A DNA stretch of 64,000 nt. It comes from Bradyrhizobium erythrophlei (lineage in GTDB: Bacteria; Pseudomonadota; Alphaproteobacteria; Rhizobiales; Xanthobacteraceae). Made by a program: the position numbers and the translations under genes. The notes under the pieces were generated by a model. It made no database searches. It was not told the DNA's origin and saw only the letters and a program-made list of their open reading frames with translations. Positions 9,118 to 17,008 of this stretch are shown piece by piece (the first letter of the stretch is position 1; each line of letters opens with the position of its first letter). The stretch is from the NCBI RefSeq assembly GCF_900129425.1, contig NZ_LT670817.1:3534001-3598000 (forward strand), in the 5' to 3' direction.

Positions 9118-9381
9118 ATGGCCGAACAAGTTTTCCCTCTCAACCATCCCTTCGAGTACCGCGGCGCGAGCTACATCGAGTTCAAGGCCCGCCGGCCGAA
9201 GGTCCGTGACCTCCGCAACTTCATCAAGAACGTCGACAAGGACGGTGTCGCTGCGATGGAAAAGGTCCTCGCTGACCTGTGCGAAGTCGACGAGAAGATC
9301 ATCGCCGAAGTCGATATCGAGGACTTCACCCCGATGAAGGCGTGGTTCGAAGGTTTTTTGAAGCCAATGCTGGGCGAATAG
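9118..9381 (+). CDS. Tail assembly chaperone E (short, unshifted product)
   Basis: An 87-residue protein beginning MAEQVFPLNHPFEYRGASYI, matching the P2 gpE / Mu-like tail assembly chaperone group that binds the tape measure protein during tail assembly. It is cytoplasmic and absent from mature virions in related phages. I chose ATG at 9118 over the GTG at 9106 because it gives the usual family N-terminus, although the ribosome site (AAGG) is slightly distant. Near its end, ribosomes reaching bases 9354-9360 can slip back one base to make the longer E+E' product. Length matches P2 gpE closely. Confidence 0.82.
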   Translation: MAEQVFPLNHPFEYRGASYIEFKARRPKVRDLRNFIKNVDKDGVAAMEKVLADLCEVDEKIIAEVDIEDFTPMKAWFEGFLKPMLGE

Positions 9382-9542
9382 ACCGGATCCTCCAGGACTC
9401 CTTCCCGATCTTCGAGCGCTTCCACTGGACGCTCGACGACGTGGAGAACATGGAGTTCTGGGATTTCTGCCTAGTGGCAGACGGTGTCCAGCATCTAAAC
9501 GCGCGAGACGCTGAAGCGCTCGCAAAAGCTCGGGGTGGATAA
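9118..9542 (+). CDS. Tail assembly chaperone E+E' (product of -1 frameshift)
   Basis: Reading in frame from 9118 to base 9360 and then re-reading base 9360 in the -1 frame gives a 141-residue fusion that continues EANAGRIDRILQDSFPIFER and ends with a helical domain. P2 makes the equivalent E+E' protein (about 142 residues) by the same mechanism. The downstream frame has no convincing start codon or ribosome site of its own. Both short and long forms are needed in a fixed ratio for tail assembly in studied phages. The last codons overlap the stem of the following terminator. Confidence 0.82.
9354..9360 (+). other. Programmed -1 frameshift slippery heptamer
   Basis: T TTT TTG, in the zero frame of gene E (codons GGT TTT TTG). 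This is a standard X XXY YYZ slippery site and is the type used for P2 E+E'. Slipping joins E to the open -1 frame that ends at 9542. Confidence 0.85.
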
Positions 9543-9559
9543 CCCCGGGCTTCTTTTTT
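9527..9559 (+). terminator. Intrinsic terminator overlapping the end of E'
   Basis: AGCTCGGGGT pairs with ACCCCGGGCT around GGATA, followed by TCTTTTTTG. The stem contains the last codons and the stop codon of E'. Confidence 0.78.
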
Positions 9560-9575
9560 GTTTTCAGGAGCGGTG

Positions 9576-12500
9576 ATGTCCGACGATCTCAATCTCAGGG
9601 CCAGGCTGACGGGCGAAGACTCGCTCTCGCCGCTGGTCCAGCGCATCGTGTCCCAATTCGACCGCCTGGAAAAGAAGCTGAAGGCTCTTGGCCAGAACTA
9701 CCGGAACCCCATCGCTGGGCTTGATGACAAGTACATCAAGCAGCTGCAGAAGGGCGGCAAGGAGATCGACGGCCTCACCGAGAAATACATGCGGTGGGCG
9801 CGCTACCAGCGCGACTTCGGCAAGATGTCGTCCACCCAGTGGACGAAGATGACCAATGAGCTGCAGGGCTATCACGACCGGTTCGACAAGCTCAACCGAA
9901 AGGAAATGAAGGCCTACGCCGAGAAGGTGAAGCGGGCACAGGCCTACAGCGCTGTCTGGAACTCCCAGGCGAAGGAGCGCGTCCGCATCGAAGACAACAT
10001 GCGGGACCAGATCAACCGCATCGACGTTGAGCACCTGCGCCAGGAAGAGCGGCGCAACCGCGACCATCAGAACAGGATGCTGAGTGCGCGGCGCCAGTTC
10101 GTGCAGCAGGTCAACAAGATCTACCAGGGCGTACGCCGGCTTGGCTATGCCGAGCTTGGTGCGGCGGCTGGCGTCGGCGCAATGGGCGCCTCGTCCGTCC
10201 GGTCCGCAGTGGATCTGGACAAGGCGGAGTTCAACGCCCGCATCAATATGGACCAGAGCCAGGTCAACGCCCGGCAGCTGCGTGACATGTGGGCGCTCCC
10301 GCGTGCTGTGGCTCTCGGCCAGAACCCGGCAAGGCTGATGGAGACGGCGGCAGACGCCGCCAAGGCAGGCGTTCCTGAAAAGCTCGCCGCCGGCACCGCC
10401 GAGATGGTGACCAAGCTCGCCAAGACCATGGGCATCGACGCAGCCCAGGCCATGGAAGGAATGGGCTACGCCATCGCTCAGGAGATCGGCGCCGGCCGCA
10501 TGTCCGACACGGACATCAAGCCGATCCGACGCCTGGCGAACACCTCGGCGTACCTCGCCAACAAGACCTCCGCGCGTCCGGACCAGATGTTCTCGTTCCT
10601 GCGAACGGGTATGGGTTCCGGTGCCAAGCTTGGTCTCGATCAGGAGACCACGCTCGCGTTCGGCGCTTCGGCAATTCAGGCCGGTGCGCAAGGCCAGCAG
10701 GCATCCCGATTCCTCGGTTCGTTCGGCGCTGACATCTACGGCCTTCAGATGAAGGCGCGGGACATCCAGCGCAAGGGCGGCAATCGCTCTCAAGAAGACA
10801 AGCTGTTCCTGAGCCTGCCCAGCAAGCTCGGCTTCGGCTCGTACGGAAACCTGATCCAAGGTTTCAGGAAGGATCCCAACAACGCCATCTTCGACCTGAT
10901 CAAGTCGTTCGGCAAGATCAAGGACAACATCCAGCGCGAACAGGCGATGGATGCTCTGTTCGGCAGCGGCTTCGGTCGCTTCCTCGCGAACATGGTCGAG
11001 TCACCTGCGATGCTCGATCGCACCCGGGCCCTGTCCAGAGAGGCGATGGGTCAGTCGGAAGAGACCGACTTCATCAGCAAGTCGTGGCAGGAGTTCACGA
11101 ACAGCCTGGAGTACTTCGTCGACAAGGTGAAGGCGACCTGGACCGTCCTCAAGGACGAGCTGGGCGACGTGCTCAAGCCGTACATCCAGCAGTTCAGCAG
11201 CTGGGTCGAAGACTGGTACACGACCGTCAAGACCAGCGGCATCAAGGAACGCTTCGCCGGATTCCTGAGCGGATTGACGGAAGGCTTCCTCGGCCACCCC
11301 GGCTCGTTCCGCGACCTGCTCGACAAGGCATTCGGTAAGCCTGGAGAGAAGAGCGGCTCGAGCGCCGATGACTTCATGAAGCTGGGCAAGGGATTTGCGG
11401 AGGGCATCAAGTCTGTCGCGAAGGCCTTCGTCAGCATCTCGGCGTATTTCGGCAACAACTCAGCTGACCCTGAGGCGATCGGCCGGTTCGCCGGCAAGAT
11501 CGTAGCGCTCGTCGGCGCATTGACACTACTGAGTCCTCTCATCAGCGTCATGGGCCTCGTGGTTTCGAGCCTATTCATGTTGGGATCAGCGCTGAAATTC
11601 CTCAGTGACCTCGGCGTACTAAAGTTCCTCGCCAAGATCACAGGCCTCAAAGCCGGTAAGGACATGGCCTTGCAGTTCGGCGCGAAGGCTGCCGGCAAGG
11701 TTGGACTTGGCGCGCTCGGTGGCTGGATGGGCATGTTGCTATATGGCGACGGCCGGCCGGACAATAGCCCTGAAGACATGAAGGGCCTCCAGGATGAGCT
11801 GAGGAATTACTACGAGAAGAACGGCAAGCTGAAGAAGAAGACCTCCGGTGAAGGCTTCGATCCTTCGATGGTCCACCCTGCGGCCTACTACACCCGCAGC
11901 TCTGTCGACGATCTGAGCGACCAGCTGAAGAAGTTCGGCGGTATGGTTGAGCGCGCTTCGTTCATCACCACGACCGGCGGCGCAATCCGCGGCGCTGGCT
12001 TCGTTGGTGGTGGCGGACTCAGCTCAAGCTACGGATCGTCTTCGGGCATCAGCCTGGGCGGCGGTAGCGGCAGCCCGATGGCTCTGATCCACAGCACTCC
12101 GGGCGCACGGCTGCCGAACTTCGGCGTCGGCTCCGGCGGCATAATCAAGCGCAGCAACATCCCGTCCTTCTCGGGCGGCGGCGGTAGCGCTGGAGGGCTG
12201 AGCAAGTCGGCATACGAGCGGGTCTTCGCTGGAACGCCGCTCGCTGGCATGTACGACAATGTCGTTGCAGCAGCGAAGGCGAACGGCGTCGATCCGGCTC
12301 TGCTGGCCAGCGTCATGGCTCATGAGACTGGCAAGGGCAGTGTGCTGACTGGGAATAACCCCGGCGGCATCATGGACCCTGCCACCGGCATGGCCAGGAA
12401 GATGCAGTTCGGTAGCCTTGCTCAGGGCATCGACCGGACAGCTGCCACGGTTGCGAAGAACTACCAGAGGGCTGGCGGTAGCATCGACGCTCTGGGGCGC

Positions 12501-13217
12501 ATCTACGCTCCGGTCGGCGCAGCTAACGATCCGCGCGGCCTGAACGGCGGATGGGCTGCTGGCGTCAAGGGCTACCTCAGCCAGATGTCGGGCTCGGACC
12601 AGGCCAGCGGCCTCGGAGATCCGGTCAAAACGGCGGAGCGCTTCCTCAACAAAAACGAGTGGCGCGACACCAAGGAGATTGCGAACTTCATCAAGGCCGA
12701 CCCGCGTGGCAACGTGAACGCTTGGTGCGCTCGCTTCGTAAACGCCGCTCTCAAGGAAAACGGCGTCCAGGGTACCGGAAGCGCTGCGGCAGCCAGCTTC
12801 TATAAGTGGGGCTCCGCAGTTGAAGGTGCTGTGAAGCGCAACGACATCATGGTCTCTCCGCATCACGTCGGCATGGCCACCGGTAAGGTGGACGAGAATG
12901 GCAACATTCAGATGATCTCCGGCAACCACGGGGATTCGGTCCAGTACAGCTGGGAACCCCGCGGCAAGTATCAGTTGCGTAGGGCAACGCCTGGACTCGT
13001 CAGCGGTGTGCCAGACCCGAAGAGTGTCACCCGGGGTGTTCCGTCGACACCGATCCCTGGTGCTGGTGCGAGCGACATCCGTCGCAATCCTGGTAACGTG
13101 GCGATCCACATCAATGGTGGTTCGCACGATCCGGAAGCTCTGGCGACGTTGGTCCAGCGCCGCATCGACGAACAGATGAACTGGCGTATCCACGACAGCG
13201 AGTCCGAATACACCTAA
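9576..13217 (+). CDS. Tail tape measure protein with two cell-wall hydrolase domains
   Basis: A 1213-residue tape measure protein, the ruler that sets tail length. Residues 1-150 are charged and helical. Residues 180-650 hold the phage tape-measure core (MDQSQVNARQLRDMWALPRA, ADAAKAGVPEKL, TARPDQM-like helices). Hydrophobic segments near residues 640-670 are typical of the DNA-injection region. Two wall-degrading modules follow: a lysozyme-like domain at about 885-1005 with catalytic-type Glu in VMAHETGKGS, and an NlpC/CHAP-like peptidase at about 1030-1125 with Cys in NAWCARFVNAAL and His in SPHHVGMATG. ATG at 9576 follows CAGGAG; the TTC-adjacent upstream start was rejected. It probably opens host peptidoglycan during DNA entry. 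Confidence 0.87.
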   Translation: MSDDLNLRARLTGEDSLSPLVQRIVSQFDRLEKKLKALGQNYRNPIAGLDDKYIKQLQKGGKEIDGLTEKYMRWARYQRDFGKMSSTQWTKMTNELQGYHDRFDKLNRKEMKAYAEKVKRAQAYSAVWNSQAKERVRIEDNMRDQINRIDVEHLRQEERRNRDHQNRMLSARRQFVQQVNKIYQGVRRLGYAELGAAAGVGAMGASSVRSAVDLDKAEFNARINMDQSQVNARQLRDMWALPRAVALGQNPARLMETAADAAKAGVPEKLAAGTAEMVTKLAKTMGIDAAQAMEGMGYAIAQEIGAGRMSDTDIKPIRRLANTSAYLANKTSARPDQMFSFLRTGMGSGAKLGLDQETTLAFGASAIQAGAQGQQASRFLGSFGADIYGLQMKARDIQRKGGNRSQEDKLFLSLPSKLGFGSYGNLIQGFRKDPNNAIFDLIKSFGKIKDNIQREQAMDALFGSGFGRFLANMVESPAMLDRTRALSREAMGQSEETDFISKSWQEFTNSLEYFVDKVKATWTVLKDELGDVLKPYIQQFSSWVEDWYTTVKTSGIKERFAGFLSGLTEGFLGHPGSFRDLLDKAFGKPGEKSGSSADDFMKLGKGFAEGIKSVAKAFVSISAYFGNNSADPEAIGRFAGKIVALVGALTLLSPLISVMGLVVSSLFMLGSALKFLSDLGVLKFLAKITGLKAGKDMALQFGAKAAGKVGLGALGGWMGMLLYGDGRPDNSPEDMKGLQDELRNYYEKNGKLKKKTSGEGFDPSMVHPAAYYTRSSVDDLSDQLKKFGGMVERASFITTTGGAIRGAGFVGGGGLSSSYGSSSGISLGGGSGSPMALIHSTPGARLPNFGVGSGGIIKRSNIPSFSGGGGSAGGLSKSAYERVFAGTPLAGMYDNVVAAAKANGVDPALLASVMAHETGKGSVLTGNNPGGIMDPATGMARKMQFGSLAQGIDRTAATVAKNYQRAGGSIDALGRIYAPVGAANDPRGLNGGWAAGVKGYLSQMSGSDQASGLGDPVKTAERFLNKNEWRDTKEIANFIKADPRGNVNAWCARFVNAALKENGVQGTGSAAAASFYKWGSAVEGAVKRNDIMVSPHHVGMATGKVDENGNIQMISGNHGDSVQYSWEPRGKYQLRRATPGLVSGVPDPKSVTRGVPSTPIPGAGASDIRRNPGNVAIHINGGSHDPEALATLVQRRIDEQMNWRIHDSESEYT

Positions 13218-13221
13218 TTGT

Positions 13222-13241
13222 CCTGGCCCTACGGGGCCGGG
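13222..13241 (+). terminator. Hairpin after tape measure gene
   Basis: CCTGGCCC pairs with GGGCCGGG in a short-loop hairpin. The following bases are C/T-rich but not a T-run, so termination strength is uncertain. Confidence 0.5.
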
Positions 13242-13273
13242 ACTTCCCCTTCAATTCCAATCGAGAGGATTCC

Positions 13274-13768
13274 ATGGCATCGGTGCTACTGGGGTTGGGT
13301 TCGCTTGACCCTTCCGCAACTGACAACGTGATCCTTTTCTACGCGCCGCTGCCCGGGAACGACACTCCGGGCTTCGAAACTTTTGCGCGAGACTCCCAAT
13401 ACACTTGGGTCTCGAACGATCGCCTGTCACGTGACCCGGCGATGCAGTTCACTGGACCCGGAGAGGAGAACATCGTAATCGACGGGCGGATGTACCCCTA
13501 CCATTTCGGTGGCCTCTCAACCCTCAAGCTGCTGCGCGATGCTGGTCGCAGCGGCAAACCTTACATCCTGGCACGGTTCTATCCGCTCTCCGGTCCTGGC
13601 GGATACGGGAGCGAGAACCTCGGCAACTTCGTCATCATGCGGGTCCGCTCGGCGGAATCGAAGATCGGTGCTGTCGGCATCGCTCACAAGATCGATTTCA
13701 CGCTGGAGCTGAAGCGCTATGGTGACGACCTGGAGTCGACCGCGCCCGACAATTTCGTGGTGACCTAA
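13274..13768 (+). CDS. Phage tail protein U (gpU-like, tail terminator)
   Basis: A 164-residue member of the P2 gpU family, which caps the growing tail and is needed for tail completion. Diagnostic segments are MQFTGPGEENIVIDGRMYPY, then HFGGLSTLKLLRDAGRSGKP and SENLGNFVIMRVRSAESK, close to the family pattern of a Gly-rich loop followed by W/F-rich strands. ATG at 13274 follows GAGAGGA. Its stop codon overlaps the start of gpX (TAATG), the usual U-X arrangement, so the two are translationally coupled. Confidence 0.88.
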   Translation: MASVLLGLGSLDPSATDNVILFYAPLPGNDTPGFETFARDSQYTWVSNDRLSRDPAMQFTGPGEENIVIDGRMYPYHFGGLSTLKLLRDAGRSGKPYILARFYPLSGPGGYGSENLGNFVIMRVRSAESKIGAVGIAHKIDFTLELKRYGDDLESTAPDNFVVT

Positions 13769-13989
13769 TGTCAACCTACGTTACCAAGACGTACGATCGG
13801 CTCGATCGTATCTGCTACGACAGGTACGGATCGACCGACAACCGGATCGTCGAGTGGGTCATCGACCAGGACTACGGCATTGAGCTGTACGGCATCGTTC
13901 TGCCGATCGGGATCGTCATCGACCTCCCGGATGCGCCGCAGCAGATGTCGGGTCCGAAGGTTCTCCCGCAAATCTTCCTCTGGAGCTGA
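13768..13989 (+). CDS. Phage tail protein X (gpX-like, LysM-type)
   Basis: A 73-residue protein of the P2 gpX family, a small LysM-like fold (TYDRLDRICYDRYGSTDNRI, then GIVLPIGIVIDLPD). In P2 gpX is an essential tail protein placed between U and D, and the same order is seen here. It may contact peptidoglycan or the hub. It ends in LPQIFLWS and its stop codon lies in the first hairpin of the following intergenic region. Confidence 0.88.
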   Translation: MSTYVTKTYDRLDRICYDRYGSTDNRIVEWVIDQDYGIELYGIVLPIGIVIDLPDAPQQMSGPKVLPQIFLWS

Positions 13990-14065
13990 TCTGCAATAGC
14001 AGATCGTTCCGATCAAAATATATGCGTTAGCGCATCAGGCCGTCCTTCGGGGCGGCCTTTTCGTT
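13988..14065 (+). terminator. Stack of three hairpins ending in an intrinsic terminator
   Basis: Hairpin 1 is GATCTGC/GCAGATC around AATA at 13988-14005, hairpin 2 is ATGCG/CGCAT around TTAG at 14022-14035, and hairpin 3 is GGCCGTCC/GGGCGGCC at 14038-14057 followed by TTTTCGTTTT. Only the last is a standard terminator; the first begins inside the gpX stop codon. Confidence 0.7.
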
Positions 14066-14077
14066 TTGGAGGCGTGC

Positions 14078-15184
14078 GTGCCTACAGGTTACACCCCGAT
14101 CTACCGGGTCATGCGGAACGGCATCGACATCACTGGTCGCTTCAACGATAGGACCACGCAGATCAAGGTCGATCTTACCGCGGGAGGCGGTGAGGGCGAC
14201 ATCTGCACTATCATGCTCGATGACCGAGACTGGAGAATCGTTCGGCCGTACCCCGGCGAGAACATCTCATTGTGGCTTGGATATCAGGAAGTAGGCCTAG
14301 CCTACATGGGGTCGTTCGAAATCGACGACGTCACCTTCCTCGGCAAGCCTCGCAGCATACAACTTACAGGACTCTCCACGGGACTTCGTGACATTCAGAA
14401 GTCACCGCAGATCGCAAATTTCGACAACAAGACGGTCGGAGACATCCTCGGGCAAATGGCCGGACAAACCGGCATCAGTACCGCCATCTCGGGCGGACTT
14501 GCCTCACAAAAAATCCCCTTCAAAAATCAGGTCGTCAGCAACCTGCACATGATCCATGAGCTGGAGCGCATCTATGGCGCTGTGGCCAAGATCGCTGACG
14601 GCAAGCTGGTGTTCGCGCCACGTGACTCGACCGAGAGCGTGAGCGGCATCGCGCTTCCAACCCTCGTCCTGCTGCCGGAACATTTCGGCGATTGGTCAGT
14701 CCGGTACAGCTCCAAATCGGAGTTCGCCGGGGTAAAGGCCGCCTATTGGGACAAGGACCAGCACATCCGACAGTGGGTCAATTCCGCGATCCCTGGTGCG
14801 GACAACGGCGCTGAACATTTCACCATCGGCAACGTCTTCAACTCCGTTGAGGAGGCCACGGCGGCTGCAGCTTCGAAGGGCGAAGCGCTGAAGCGATCAG
14901 AGGTCTACGCGGTCTTCGATCTCGCCAAGGGTGATCCCTGGGTCCGAGATCAGCAGACGCTGTTGGTCAGCGGCATGCGCGACGGCATCAACGGATCCTA
15001 CGTCGTCGACAAGGCGACCCACACGTACGTCAGGAGCACGGGCATTCGGACGAACCTCGAATGCAGAGCACCTGGTGATGGCGCTGATTACAGCGACCGC
15101 GCCGAGGAGTGGTTCCTGAAGCCGCTTCCTGGTGAGCCGATGGGCTCTGTCATCCCAGACGGGACCTTCAACGGTCCGTTCTAA
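14078..15184 (+). CDS. Late control protein D / baseplate hub (gpD-like)
   Basis: A 368-residue member of the P2 gpD family, the baseplate hub protein related to T4 gp27. Typical features are the N-terminal IYRVMRNGIDITGRFNDR followed by CTIMLDDRDW, the phrase GYQEVGLAYMGSFEIDDVTF and a C-terminal KATHTYVRSTGIRTNLECR. GTG at 14078 lies 5 bases after GGAGG; the TTG at 14066 is inside that ribosome site. In P2, gene D ends the tail operon, as here, with the lysis cassette following. Confidence 0.88.
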   Translation: MPTGYTPIYRVMRNGIDITGRFNDRTTQIKVDLTAGGGEGDICTIMLDDRDWRIVRPYPGENISLWLGYQEVGLAYMGSFEIDDVTFLGKPRSIQLTGLSTGLRDIQKSPQIANFDNKTVGDILGQMAGQTGISTAISGGLASQKIPFKNQVVSNLHMIHELERIYGAVAKIADGKLVFAPRDSTESVSGIALPTLVLLPEHFGDWSVRYSSKSEFAGVKAAYWDKDQHIRQWVNSAIPGADNGAEHFTIGNVFNSVEEATAAAASKGEALKRSEVYAVFDLAKGDPWVRDQQTLLVSGMRDGINGSYVVDKATHTYVRSTGIRTNLECRAPGDGADYSDRAEEWFLKPLPGEPMGSVIPDGTFNGPF

Positions 15185-15197
15185 CCGAAAGAAAGAA

Positions 15198-16370
15198 ATG
15201 TTCAGTCAAGAAATCATCGACGCCATCATGGCGGCGGCGAAGGCCCAGGGCTGGCCCGAGTCGTCCCTGTTGGCTGTAGTCGAGTGTGAAACCTCTGGTC
15301 AGCCGTTCGAGGTTGACGGACATACCCCGACCCTCCTGTTCGAGCGGCATAAGTTCTATTCGGAGATGCAGAAGCATCAGCCGAGCAAGCTGAGCAAGGC
15401 CATCGCGGCCGGCCTCGCCATCAAGACCTGGAGCCCGAAGACCCAATACAAGGACGAGGGCACTTCCGCCAACCGCGTGAAGCTGATCGCAAAGGCCCGC
15501 GAGATCGACGAGGAAGTCGCCAACCGTGCGGCGTCCTGGGGTCTCGGCCAGACCATGGGCTTCAATGCCGAGGAGCTTAAATACGCCAGCGCCACGGCGA
15601 TGGTGGCCGAGCTGTCCAAGGGCATCGCCGAGCAGATCGAGGCTCTGGTCCGCGAGATCAAGGCCAACCATCTGGACGGCTATCTCAAGGAGAAGAACTT
15701 CGCCGCCTTCGCGAAGGGCTACAACGGCGCCGGCTACAAGCAGAACAACTACGACGTCAAGATGCGCAACGCCGATGCGGCGTGGGAGAAGCGTATCGCC
15801 AACGGCGACATGCAGGCCAAGCCGGCCAAGTCCGTCACGCTGGTCTATCAGGCCAAGCTGAAGGCGCTGAACTATCAGGTCGGCACGGTCGATGGTGACT
15901 GGGGCGATCTGACCACGGGCGCGTGCTCCGCGTTCCAGCGCAAGCAGGGCCTCAAGATCACCGGCCACCCGGATGACGAGACCACTGCGGCGCTCGACAA
16001 GGCGACCCCTGATCAGGCCCGCCAGGTCAGCCAGGAGCGTGCCAACGCCACGGCAGAGGATCTGAAAGCCAAGGGCTCGAAGACGATCGCTGCGGCCCAG
16101 AAGGGATCCGGAGTGACCAAGGTGCTGATCGCGACCGGCGCGATCGGCGGCGCGGCCCAAACCGGCGCTCTCCACAAGGCCAAGGTTGCGGTCGGCAACG
16201 CCACCGGGGCGCACAGCTTCCTCGACTCCGTCCGAGATGTGGCTGTCCACGCCGCCCACTACTGGTGGGTTGGTCTCATCGTGGCCGGCGTCGTCATCCT
16301 CGGCTGCTACGGCAAGGTGATCGAGGCCCGCCTGCTGGATCACCAGACCGGCAACAACATCGGAAAGTAA
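15198..16370 (+). CDS. Endolysin: N-acetylmuramidase with peptidoglycan-binding domain and C-terminal membrane segment
   Basis: A 390-residue cell-wall hydrolase. Residues 1-180 match the phage N-acetylmuramidase family (DUF3380): LLAVVECETSGQPFEVDGHT supplies the catalytic-type Glu near residue 30, and RAASWGLGQTMGFNAEE and FAKGYNGAGYKQNNYD are family signatures. Residues about 215-275 are a PG_binding-type repeat (KALNYQVGTVDGDWGDLT, then AFQRKQGLKITG). Unusually, residues about 353-375 form a hydrophobic segment (WWVGLIVAGVVILG) followed by charged residues, so the enzyme could be membrane-tethered. There is no signal peptide. ATG 15198 has only a weak AAAGAAAG ribosome site. It opens a four-gene lysis cassette. 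Confidence 0.87.
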   Translation: MFSQEIIDAIMAAAKAQGWPESSLLAVVECETSGQPFEVDGHTPTLLFERHKFYSEMQKHQPSKLSKAIAAGLAIKTWSPKTQYKDEGTSANRVKLIAKAREIDEEVANRAASWGLGQTMGFNAEELKYASATAMVAELSKGIAEQIEALVREIKANHLDGYLKEKNFAAFAKGYNGAGYKQNNYDVKMRNADAAWEKRIANGDMQAKPAKSVTLVYQAKLKALNYQVGTVDGDWGDLTTGACSAFQRKQGLKITGHPDDETTAALDKATPDQARQVSQERANATAEDLKAKGSKTIAAAQKGSGVTKVLIATGAIGGAAQTGALHKAKVAVGNATGAHSFLDSVRDVAVHAAHYWWVGLIVAGVVILGCYGKVIEARLLDHQTGNNIGK

Positions 16371-16374
16371 TCCA

Positions 16375-16800
16375 GTGTCCGTCATCGAAACGATCGTGGG
16401 GCTCGTCCCCACGGTCCAGGCTCGCGCGAAAGCGGTCCTGGACTTCCTCACCTCGACCACCGGCAAGGTGATCTCGGCCGTCGTGCTCGTTCTCGCCATC
16501 CTCGGCTACGTCCACCACCTGGGCGTCGAAAGCCAGAAAGGCAAGATCGAGTCCCTGACGAAGGAACTCGGAGTCGTGAAGCTGCAGCTCGCCGCAGCTC
16601 AGCAGAAGACCCAGGCTTGCCCCGAGCAGAAGGCTGAAGCGACTCCTCCGAAGGCCGGCTGGCTGGACGAGCAGGCGAAGGCAGCCGCCGCCCTAAACTC
16701 GAAAGTCAATTCCTATGAACAAGAGCTGGCCAAACGCCCTGCGCGCAGCGGCGATCGCCTTTCTGCCGCTGAGTCTCGGCGGCTGCTTGACATCCGGTAA
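16375..16800 (+). CDS. Rz-like inner-membrane spanin
   Basis: A 141-residue protein with one N-terminal transmembrane helix (about residues 32-51, VISAVVLVLAILGYVHHLGV) and a periplasmic Lys/Gln/Glu-rich helical region (ESLTKELGVVKLQLAAAQQK) of the coiled-coil kind found in Rz-type i-spanins. GTG start, 4 bases after the endolysin stop. The Rz1-like o-spanin starts inside its 3' end in another frame, the classic nested arrangement. The pair would fuse inner and outer membranes at the end of lysis. Sequence of spanins is poorly conserved, so the call rests on topology and gene overlap. Confidence 0.78.
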   Translation: MSVIETIVGLVPTVQARAKAVLDFLTSTTGKVISAVVLVLAILGYVHHLGVESQKGKIESLTKELGVVKLQLAAAQQKTQACPEQKAEATPPKAGWLDEQAKAAAALNSKVNSYEQELAKRPARSGDRLSAAESRRLLDIR

Positions 16801-17008
16801 GCCGGATCTGCGCAACCTGCCGCCCGCTCTCGCCGAGTGCGAGAAGGTCGCCAAGAAGGTGGCGCTGCCGCCAATCGCCCCGGGGATGGACAAGGTCGCG
16901 GTGATCGCCCGCTACCGATCTGCCCTCATCACTGCCAACAACCGCATCGAAGGGGCATCTGAGTGCTTAGCTGAGATCGACGCACTTCAGACTGGAAACC
17001 AAAAATGA
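16715..17008 (+). CDS. Rz1-like outer-membrane lipoprotein spanin
   Basis: A 97-residue protein with an N-terminal signal peptide and lipobox ending LSLGGC, placing the lipid-modified Cys at residue 24; the mature part is about 74 residues. It begins inside the i-spanin gene and reads in the +1 frame for 86 bases. Mature sequence contains a Pro-rich stretch (LPPALAEC, VALPPIAPG) typical of o-spanins. The stop codon overlaps the next ATG (ATGA). It should sit in the outer membrane and pair with the i-spanin periplasmic domain. Confidence 0.8.
   Translation: MNKSWPNALRAAAIAFLPLSLGGCLTSGKPDLRNLPPALAECEKVAKKVALPPIAPGMDKVAVIARYRSALITANNRIEGASECLAEIDALQTGNQK

Noticed and set aside
9279..9542. Independent E' gene starting at 9279
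   Set aside because: No ribosome site, and the region upstream of the slippery site in that frame has no protein-like sequence; the frameshift explains it.
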